This document shows positions 49,898 to 64,000 of a DNA stretch of 64,000 nt, in pieces. The first letter of the stretch is position 1, and each line of letters starts with the position of its first letter. Origin of the DNA: Perca fluviatilis (lineage: Eukaryota > Chordata > Actinopteri > Perciformes > Percidae); contig NC_053114.1 in the NCBI RefSeq assembly GCF_010015445.1, forward strand, positions 25,873,579 to 25,937,578, given 5' to 3'. Below the pieces are notes generated by a model. That model had not been told where the DNA came from, ran no database searches, and saw only the letters and a program-made list of their open reading frames with translations. The position numbers and the translations under genes were made by a program.

Positions 49898-52800
49898 CTT
49901 TTATGCAGGTTCACGGATTGTCTTTTATTTTTAACAGGTGGAATAATTGTAAAATGTAGACAAAAAAGTCTAAATATTGTCTGTTAATAAGCCCATGCAG
50001 CAAAAGATTTGTAAATTTGTCTCGCATCATGAAGTTTGAGACAACATAAGTCTCTTCCTCCTCATGAATATTCTCCAGAGTTGCATGGATGATATCTGTT
50101 ATCTCGTTATTAAGGACAAACTTGACAAATTAATATCCAGACAGTGAACCAGGAATTTGATTTGGAATTTCTTGGCTGAGTGGGCTGGCCGAGAAAGCGA
50201 ATGTCTCCTTTTAACTTTATGACTGACTGACTCCCCATTGTAACAAACGTGCAAAATTAGATAGGCTCCAGGCAAGAACAGATAACTTGTCATTACTGTT
50301 CTTTGAGAAAAGCAGCATTTGGTGCTTTCCTTCAACTTTTCCTCTGAAAGAACAGTAGCTTAGTGGTCTTGTTACTCATTAACTTGTGAAGTTGTGTGTG
50401 CATCTGTAGATATATAGTCAGTGATTTTATCTGCAGCGTCTTTCGGTTCTCGTGGTGTTTTCTAAAGTGTTCTCCAGAGTGTTTAGTGGTTTCCATGAAT
50501 CGTGTTCCCTTTAATATTCTTTTGCATTTTTGTTGCGTGGAAGGCGGAGTGTGCGGTGTAGCAGGAAGGTTTAGAGAAACTGCGGTATGTATGGTTGAAG
50601 ACATCCAAGATGTGGAAGGTAGCCGCTGTTGACGTGGTTTAAAATTATTTTCACCCAACAGTGCAGGAAGTGTATTGAAAGAAAGTTAGCGGGTTAAAGA
50701 TGAGGCAGAGAAATGAGAGGTAGAAGAAAAGTAGGAAAATCTGATGTGTAGTCACAAACAAGCGTCTTTATTCTATATGTGCTGATTATATAAATGTTGT
50801 AGCAGCCAGTAATATACATATATTCACTCAAGCTGTCTCTGGAAGCCCACAAAGTATATTTTAATTAATAATATGTCATAGAAGGAAACAGTGCTCAGTA
50901 GGTGTATTACTAATGTAATGTAATTAGTAATGTGGCATTTTGTTGCCTGGCTAAATTAGATCGAGTCTTGTCTAGACCTGTTTGGTGCAGTAATACCTGT
51001 AAAAGAATATTTTAGCTGTCGGTGTGGCAGTGCAGTGAAGATGGTCACCTCCAGCTGTGAAACATATCTTTCAGTACAAGATACTTTAACATCTCCACCA
51101 CAGTGTACAGATAGCACTTTATGATATCAGTAAGCAAACATGTTCCGGCTAACATTTAGTCTGTATTCATCAAATCCAAACTATGTCAGTTTGGTACTTT
51201 TTTTTTTTTTTTTAAATAACAGATTCTCCTTTTAATTCATTAAAGGGGTGAATCTTTTAAGAAAGTGTGGCGGTAGAAAAATAACAAATATTGGCGAAGG
51301 CTTTTACATTCAGCACTTTATGATGCTGTTCTTTGTGACCACTTTACTCATCGAGGGTACAGTACAGTCCCACAAGAGGTGGTGGGTTGTTTGTTCAGCC
51401 GCCTCTTTCTCATTGTTTACAGTGAAGAAGATACTCTTTTTTTTTTTTTTTTTTTTTTAAACATTCTGTTACAACTATCAACTATTCATTCCCAAAACCT
51501 AATACATTATTTATTCCTGAAAACCAGCTAAGAAATCTGGAGAAATGAGTTAGCTAGTTAAATCGAGACGATCGAGTCGTTTTTATTCAGTTGATATCAT
51601 TTCAGTTGACATATACCTCTTATTCAAACACATCTACAGTAGAGGGAGTAGAATGTAATGTTATTATTATTATGATTATTATGTGTTTTAGTGTCATAAT
51701 TCTGCGTCAGGCACGCATGAAGTGGAATAGTATTCTTAAACAAGCTAGAGAAAAGCCTTTTTTGTTTTTACCAGTTTTAGTAATGTTATGGATTTAGTGA
51801 ATGTTGAGGAGAAGCAACTGTTTGCTGGCTCAACTGTACACAACATTATACATCTCATCCAGCAGTTGGCTAGTGGCCTCAGGACCAAAGTTTGACTCAA
51901 ATCTTGCTTTGCATAAATCCTGATGACAGGCCAGTTTTATGGCTCATAAGCTTTTATTTCCTTTTTTTAAAAGAAACATAGATGATTTCATTATAACGAT
52001 GCCCTGCTGCCACATTTTTCTTTCTTTTCGGTTGTTGTGAATTTTTTTTTTGGCAAAAAACTGTATTTGTGTCATGTTTAGTTTTACTGTAAGTGTAAGC
52101 ATGAACAAGGGGCTGGTCTCTGATGATGACAGAATTAGCTCCCGTTTTATGCCTCAGTCGTTGTTCTTGATTTGTTTATTAGAAACACAAAACAGCTTTA
52201 CATTTTATACACTTTTAAGTCAGAAACAGCTATTATTTTATGATGGAGATTATGTTAACTTGGCTAATGTGATTTCAGTCACTACGGCGTGTCAGTTTGA
52301 GTGGTTGTGAGTGTTTTTTAAAGGGACCCTACTCCTGAAGGAAACCTGACTTTGGAGAAAAGAGCTACCTGGGATTGGCTTTCTTCAAATTGTGAAATAG
52401 AAGAACTAAAATTTCCAGTGTTGAGTATTTATGATTTTATTTGTTTTTGTTTATTTTAAGTTTAGATTTTTTTTTTTTTTTTTTTTCTGTGTAGTACATG
52501 TGCCTCTCTTCGGAGAAGCATATTTAATTTATTTGTGTGTTGTTTATTATCTAAATAGTTTCACGTAATCAGCTATGTTCAGATATATTCTAACTAGATT
52601 GATGACAGCAATGTGATCTGGCGCCCCCCCACACCTGCTGATACTAGCACCTTGTGATGATGGTGGTGATGCCTTTAAAAGAGACCGTAAAGTGATTTGT
52701 ACACTATGAATATTATGCGCATTGCTGTGCACAGTTAGTGTTTTGTTATAATATAAGCCTGCATGTACATATCATGTGGTTGTTCAAGGCTAATAATTGA

Positions 52801-55160
52801 ATTGCTGGCCCTGTATTCCTTTTTTACCAAATAGTTGAACATTCAAACAGCTTTTAATTAAAAATTAGAAATCCTTCAAAGCAGGGCCAACAAATGTCAG
52901 TGTTTTTACTATAAATATATAGAACTGAATGTGATTATACAGCATGGCTGTAAATGTGTCACTTGGATCCAAAATGCTCTTTTATACACATACTGGGGAG
53001 GTAATTACTTTTTTTGAAATTACAGTTTCCTCATTTGTGTGTTTCCAATGTAACTGGAGATCAGAAATATGTAAAAGCGTGACTCATTATACAGTCACTA
53101 CTAACTGTATGGAAAAGGTTCTCATATTTCCTACAGACTACAGACTCTAACTGTCTCTATTTCTTGCAATAGAACAAGTGGTTTTCTTTTAATATTACCC
53201 ATTAATTTAATGTCAACAAATTAAATCTGCTGTCACAGGTGTTATTTTTGTTCCTAAAATGTCACTTTAGACACCAATAGAAAATGTACATGTGCCTCGA
53301 GGAGATGTTGTAGTAGCGACCAGATGGATGTTTTACCATTGTTGCCTGTTGAATACCCCTGGTTCTGCCAGTGATGATTAGTCCTCATTAACTAGAATGT
53401 TTTAAGCCAAAAGACTTTAAATGTACTTTAAATGCTCAACAACAGTGACCAGATAAATGTGGTTGTGTTTGATAAATGTGTTGTGCAATTTCTGTCATGC
53501 ATCTAACTAGTTTGTACTGAAGTATCCATTGCATTTATGTTATACAACGTAGATGCAGACACATTTTCCCTGAAACTGCTATGCAGCTAATATACTGTAA
53601 ATGTAGATCTGTTAGTTTTTGAATATATATTTTTCTAAACAGCATAAAGTAGAAACCAAAGTAGATGTTCTTTCTATTATTTATGTTGCTTGTTGAAATA
53701 TTTTCTGATGCTTTGAGTGCCGCCTGAAACCGATTTTTAATCTTTTAATCAGTTTTTAAAAAAATGCAAATTTCTCAATGCATGCTAGAACAGTTTTGTC
53801 CTATACTGTAATTTTAGAGCAATTACAAATTCTGCAAAACATACATTTTCATGTAATTTGTTCTAAGTCTGGTATTATTATTTTCCTAAATCCATTCTCA
53901 ACATTTCTGTTACATCTTTAACTGTCACTCTTTTAGTAAACCGCATATTTTTAGTCCTGGAAACAGCAAGGGGGAATGTTTTCATATATATTTTTTCTAA
54001 CCATGTGAACAACTGTCAAATTATTACCCTTTGGGGAGAGGGACCTTTCTTCATATTTTGCTTTTTTTGGGGATTTTTTCAATCTTTTGCAATTCCGTTT
54101 CTGTAAACTTGCTGCTATCTATATTAAACATATATACTTTAAATGTTAGGCCAGTTTGAGTTTTTTTTCCACATATTTTTATTCTAAGTTACTGCAGAAG
54201 AATACTGTGCTGCGGGATGAGCCATGGCTGGAGGCATTATGTTTTGGGGTTGTCTGTCCATCCCATTCTTCCGAACACTATTTATCTCAGGACCCCGTGG
54301 AGGGAATTTCTTCAAATTTGGCACACAGGATAAAATGATGAAGCAATGACATTTTATATCCAAAATGTCAAAGGTCGACTTCACTGTGACATCATTTTGT
54401 TCTGCAAAAACACTTCTCTGGCCATTATACAACGCCATAACTCAGGAAGAGAAGGGGAGACATTTGGTCACATACTGAATTGGTGACACTAATCTTGGCT
54501 GCCCACCTTGAAACTGTGGTGATTGTTTAGATCTTCTGTGCTGCCAGGTTGAAGATGTGTGTGAAACATCCATGTTCTGCCAAAAAATACACTTGATACC
54601 TTTTTATTAAGTTGCTTCCAAATCTACATACATAAATTCTGAGTCTAGACAGGCATGGATGTAAACTGCAACTTGACTGGTTGACGGAGGCATACAACCG
54701 CAAGGCGTTAATTCTAGTTAGTTTTAGTTGTTACTGTGCCAAAGCACCCCACCTTGACACAACTAAGGTTATTGGACCGTGACTGATGGTTGGCGGTATT
54801 TTTTCATACTAATATAGTTTGCACAGAAGTGCACACACTCATGTCAGACTCCTAAACATAATTTAAACATGTGAAGGGTATTTCAACAATCTGCAGCAAG
54901 TTTCCCTTCTCCAAGTGTTATCTTATCTTGTTTTAGAGCCACCAAAAGCTTTAGATCTGCAAATTCTGTGAAAATGTAATGGAAATTTGTTTTTTTTTAA
55001 AGTCATCCCTGTATTATGAGGTAATGCAGGGAATAATGATAAAATAATGGCTTTACTAGAGAGTTCCGGGTGTTGAGAAGTGTTCCCATTTCCCACAGAA
55101 TGTGATATGCTTCACATGCTTATTTGTGATTAACAGAATAAAGGAAATAAAAAATGCTTT
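49898..55160 (+). other. nfat5: Probable long 3' UTR of nfat5
   Basis: About 5.2 kb of AT-rich sequence with no coding signal follows the nfat5 stop. Two adjacent AATAAA signals occur at 55137-55142 and 55146-55151. Mammalian NFAT5 also has an unusually long 3' UTR, so the extent is plausible. The boundary is inferred. Several U-rich and ATTTA-containing tracts are present. A degenerate dispersed repeat lies at about 54240-54560. Confidence 0.5.
54240..54560 (+). repeat. Dispersed fish repeat inside the nfat5 3' region
   Basis: Includes ggaatttcttcaaatttggc, ttctgcaaaaacacttctct, ggccattatacaacgccata and ccttgaaactgtggtgattg, which I recognise as a common non-coding fish repeat. If the 3' UTR runs to 55.14 kb, this repeat is part of the transcript. 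Confidence 0.55.
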
Positions 55161-55494
55161 TACCAGTCCTTGTGCAATACTAGGAAAGCACCCTTAACCA
55201 AGCTTTGACCTAAAAAAAAAAAAAAAAGGATCACCTTCAAATTGGAAACCAAATGATGACAGTTATGCCAACAGCTGCATCATGATAACATCCCTTCTGG
55301 CTCCTTAATCATGCTACTATCCACACATACAACTTATTGTAGGCTACAGTATGTGCCCTGCTTAAAACGTATTATTCGCACATTCAATTTATTTCTTGTG
55401 TTAAACCCATAGACTGTAAATGGTCACTGTTGTCGAGCATTTAAAGTACATTAATATTAACAGTCTATGGTTAAACCAAATGAAATTTTTCTCT

Positions 55495-55795
55495 AATATT
55501 ACTCTTACTACTACTAAATCCAGACTGTTTGCTGTCCTCGCCCCTCAATGGTGGAACAAACTACCTATAGAGATCAGGACTGCAGAACTCATCTGACTGC
55601 AACTTGGCCCATAAAATTATATTAAAAAAGAATAAATCTTTCTCTATCTCTTATTGTATCTAAATGTGGCACTTTAATTAGCAGCACATTTCATGAAGTT
55701 GATGTACTTGCATGATTCTTGCACTTTTGGTTGAATGCACTTATTGTAAGTCACTTCGGATATAAGCATCAGCTAAATAAATGCAATGTCCAGGA
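55495..55795 (+). pseudogene. L2-type LINE 3' end fragment
   Basis: A short translated stretch, RLFAVLAPQWWNKLP, matches the conserved C-terminal end of fish L2-like LINE ORF2 proteins. It is followed by the typical 3' UTR wording (cttattgtaagtcacttcgg, cagctaaataaatgcaatgt). It is truncated on the 5' side and carries no intact frame. Confidence 0.75.
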
Positions 55796-55796
55796 T

Positions 55797-57085
55797 CGGT
55801 TTCCTATTCCGCAACAGGACCTCTTTCACTCATGCTGCCAAACTTGCCTTGGTGAAAATGACAATCTTACCAATTCTCGATTTCAGTGATGTCATTTACA
55901 GAACTGCCTCAAACTGAATAAACTAGATGTTATCTACCACAGTGCCATACGTTTCGTAACTAGAGCCCCTCCTGAACACCCACCACTGCAACCTCTATAC
56001 ATTAGTTGGTTGGCACACCATAGCTTCACCCACCCGCAACCTGCGCTCTAGCAGTTACATCTCCTTGGTCACCCCCAAAAGCCAGCACCTCCTTTGGAGC
56101 CGCCACTCCTTCCAGTTCTCAGCTGCAAATGATTGGAATGCACTTTAAAAAACTCTGAAACTCAAAACCCTTATCTCACTAACTGCCTTCAAAGTACATC
56201 TGTCTGAGCTCCTGTCCTATCACTGTACGTGCTAACCATTCTCCATCATTCATGCTCTGTTTTCACACACACTTATTGCATTATTGCATTCCATTATCTC
56301 TGTCACGTCCCATTGCATATTTGCACAGATGCACATCTTCACCTGCATTGCTATTGTCATATTCTGCTTACACCCTTTTGCACTATTCATCCGCCCAGGT
56401 TTGCTCAACTGTCATTCCTCCAACCTATGTGTCACACAATTTTTATACACCACAATCTGAACTAACTGTATATTGACTCTTTACTACATCTCAGCATTCT
56501 ATAGACTGCCATTCATGCATATCATGTTATTTCTGATCTACATCACTACGTAGTCCACTATTTAAACTAACTGTATATTTTCACTACATTCAACATCTAC
56601 ATAGACTGTCTATTCCGGTTAACTGTGTTATTACTGACCTATATCACTAACCAGACCACAATTTTCACTAACTGTATACTGACTCTTCACTATATTTCAG
56701 TATTTATGTAGACTGTCTATTCATATATATTGCGTTATAACTGATCAACACCACTAACTAGATCATCATTTGCACTAACTGTTTTTGTTTTGTTTGACTC
56801 TTCACTACATCTCAGCAGTGTTATAGACTGTCTATTCATGTATATTGTGTTATTACCATATCTCTTTCACATATCCTTCGTCTTACTTACACCTCACTTT
56901 GCACCAGCTTTGTAATGCCTACTTAATCTGCACTTTATGTAGCCTTTTGTATTGTATTGAAAGTGAAACTGTAACTGTATGTTGTCCTGCGCGCTTATGC
57001 TTTTCTTGGCCAGGTCGCTGTTGCAAATGAGAACCTCTCCTCAACGGCCTACCTGGTTAAATAAAGGTTAAATAAAAAATAAAAA
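55797..57085 (+). pseudogene. Second non-LTR retrotransposon 3' fragment
   Basis: Translated pieces LVKMTILPILDFSDVIYRTA and NKLDVIYHSAIRFVTRAPP, separated by a stop codon, resemble the region after the reverse transcriptase domain of fish LINEs. The fragment ends ggccaggtcgctgttgcaaa, ctacctggttaaataaaggt and an A-rich tail, a tail I recognise from fish LINE copies. Several stops and frameshifts; dead copy, same orientation as nfat5 and kars1. Confidence 0.75.
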
Positions 57086-57381
57086 CAATGTAATGTACTA
57101 GAAAGGGGCTGTATTAATTGATTTAAAGGAAGACAGTGTCAGTCAGTTATCCGTCTGTCCATCTAACACTTCTGTTAATCAGGCATTCAATTTAGTCAGG
57201 TCAAAATTTCCTGTTGACCAGCACTTTTGTACAGCACAGTTTTGCCAGAAACAAACATTTTACTGTAATACTTCAAGGTCCTTGGAGGTGAATAGCGTTT
57301 TTAGTTTTTTAGTGACCCTCTCTGACGTCTCCTGCAGAGGAGGAACAGTACATGTCCCGCCCGCCTATTTTTTTTTTTTTT

Positions 57382-57587
57382 GCAGGGTGGTAGGCGAAGA
57401 CTCATGAATATTCATTAGGGAACTCATCCCTGAATGGCTAGTACTCTTTGCCTGCTCTGGTTGGGTTGGTTAGGTTTAGGCAAGAGGAGTGGGATTGGTT
57501 ATGGTTAGGGTAAGAATGTCAAGGCGAGCCAATCAGGGATGAGTTCCCTAATGAATATTCATGAGTCTTCCTCCCCTACCACCCTGC
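57382..57587. mobile_element. Foldback MITE upstream of kars1
   Basis: GCAGGGTGGTAGG at 57382 and CCTACCACCCTGC ending at 57587 are perfect 13-bp inverted ends. After a short mismatch the arms continue for about 40 more bases (gactcatgaatattcattag / ctaatgaatattcatgagtc, then ggaactcatccctga / tcagggatgagttcc). The loop of about 90 bases contains ggttatggttagggtaag. It lies between T-rich tracts, about 280 bases before the kars1 start codon. Confidence 0.75.
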
Positions 57588-57599
57588 AATTTTCTTTTT

Positions 57600-57868
57600 T
57601 TTTTAAATCGCGTCCCGCCCCCCTCCCCCCCCCCCACCACTGTATAAAAGGCATGCTGCTTTCGTGGTATTAGTAAAAATTGCAGCCTCTATGGTCCACA
57701 AGCCGTTTTTTGTGGTACACTTTGGATATACTTTTGTTGTGTGAAGTATTCTTCTACTCTCTTTCTGAGTCTTCTGATTTCCGACAGTCAACCAAACGCA
57801 CCATCAAGTTCTCGCGTTTTTGCGGTGCTTGCGCGACGGTTGATCTTTCTGAGCGCAGCATCTACAAC
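57600..57868 (+). promoter_or_regulatory. kars1: kars1 promoter and 5' leader
   Basis: A C-rich GC-box-like stretch (CCCGCCCCCCTCCCC, about 57615-57632) is followed by TATAAAAG at 57643-57650, about 220 bases before the start codon. If this TATA-like word is used, transcription would start near 57670-57680. The leader would then include an upstream ATG at 57691 opening an 17-codon frame that ends before the kars1 ATG. The start site is inferred. Confidence 0.5.
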
Positions 57869-63528
<5,660 letters not shown>

Positions 63529-63584
63529 TGAAAACGCATATAGTAGTGAGCATAGTGAGAAATAGTTAATAGAAAGCTAGCTGG

Positions 63585-63628
63585 TCGCCTGGGTAGCTCA
63601 CCTAGTAGCGCGTGCACCCATATACAGG
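63585..63628 (+). repeat. 5' fragment of a tRNA-derived SINE
   Basis: Carries the A box TAGCTCACCTAG (63594-63605) and the family-like continuation gcgcgtgcacccatatacag, then stops where another element begins. The B box is absent, so the SINE is either truncated or split by the insertion at 63629. Confidence 0.5.
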
Positions 63629-64000
63629 TAGGGTTGGGCATCGAGAACCGATTCCTACTTGGAATCGTTTCAAAAATTACGAATCGTTTCTTTATTGGAA
63701 TCGTTTGGAGGATTTGGTTTCAAATCTGATCATGGGTTCCAAATTTAACATGCGCGAGTTTTGGTTTCCGTAGCGGCCAGGCGCTTGTTGTGTTGCATCC
63801 TTGGAGCACAGTAAGTGGTGCTGTAGTGTGGCTTTATTTTACATTGAAAAAGCCCTGGAAAACTGCAACCCACCTTTTGAATCAAAATAAAACTTTCCTC
63901 TTATTTGTGAAATAAGCACGTGACCCGTTTCAACTCCACCCCTCAAAGAATCGGAATCGAGAATCGATAAGAACCCGGAATTGGAATCAGAATCGTTAAT
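63629..64000. mobile_element. hAT-like repeat (GGGTTGGGCATCGAGAACCG family), cut by window edge
   Basis: Starts tagggttgggcatcgagaac, followed by many copies of the word GAATCG in both orientations (tcggaatcgagaatcgataa near 63950), a pattern I recognise from a common fish non-autonomous hAT element. It lies in kars1 intron 8 immediately after the SINE fragment. The right end is outside the window. Confidence 0.65.

Noticed and set aside
49898..57868. A terf2ip gene divergent from kars1, as in mammals
   Set aside because: No minus-strand exon resembling TERF2IP is visible in the 8 kb upstream of kars1.

Overview
This window is teleost fish nuclear DNA. It has spliced vertebrate genes, long (GT)n/(AC)n microsatellites, tRNA-derived SINEs, decayed LINEs and many short terminal-inverted-repeat elements. 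The repeat families look percomorph-like, but the species cannot be fixed from the sequence. No prokaryotic features, CRISPR arrays or operons are present. All three protein-coding genes lie on the + strand.

Region 1 (1-9455) is the 3' part of a polycystin-1-family gene, best matching pkd1l2. Nineteen exons with consistent phase encode 1135 residues: the end of the first membrane segment, PLAT domain, the remaining membrane helices, the extracellular TOP domain and the pore. Its 5' exons lie before the window. One intron is of the GC-AG class. A 1.8-kb gap separates it from the next gene.

Region 2 (about 11.0-55.2 kb) is a complete nfat5, the tonicity-responsive Rel-family transcription factor. 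Thirteen coding exons (11262-49897) give a predicted 1309 residues. Intron 1 alone is 24.2 kb and holds most of the mobile-element debris. The DNA-binding region is spread over exons 4-9, and one 1.8-kb exon encodes the glutamine-rich activation domain. The 3' UTR probably runs to tandem AATAAA signals near 55.14 kb.

Region 3 (57869-63523, running off the right edge) is the 5' part of kars1, lysyl-tRNA synthetase: eight exons through class II motif 2. Intron 1 contains what looks like the alternatively spliced exon for the mitochondrial isoform (58686-58856). It supplies a 47-residue, Arg-rich, almost acid-free leader that joins in frame to the common exon. Its donor site sits inside a perfect 15-bp pre-mRNA hairpin.

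The three genes do unrelated jobs (channel, osmotic-stress transcription, translation); their grouping matches relatives found on human 16q22-q23. The rest is introns, UTRs and repeats. At least five well-supported short elements, and two or three weaker ones, are bounded by TTAA and have inverted-repeat ends, including a 942-bp near-perfect foldback at 18968-19909. Others carry hAT-style 8-bp target duplications. I found no undescribed multi-gene system. The most interesting signals are the kars1 mitochondrial exon with its splice-site hairpin, the large foldback, the GC-AG intron and a NAGNAG acceptor at the activation-domain exon of nfat5.
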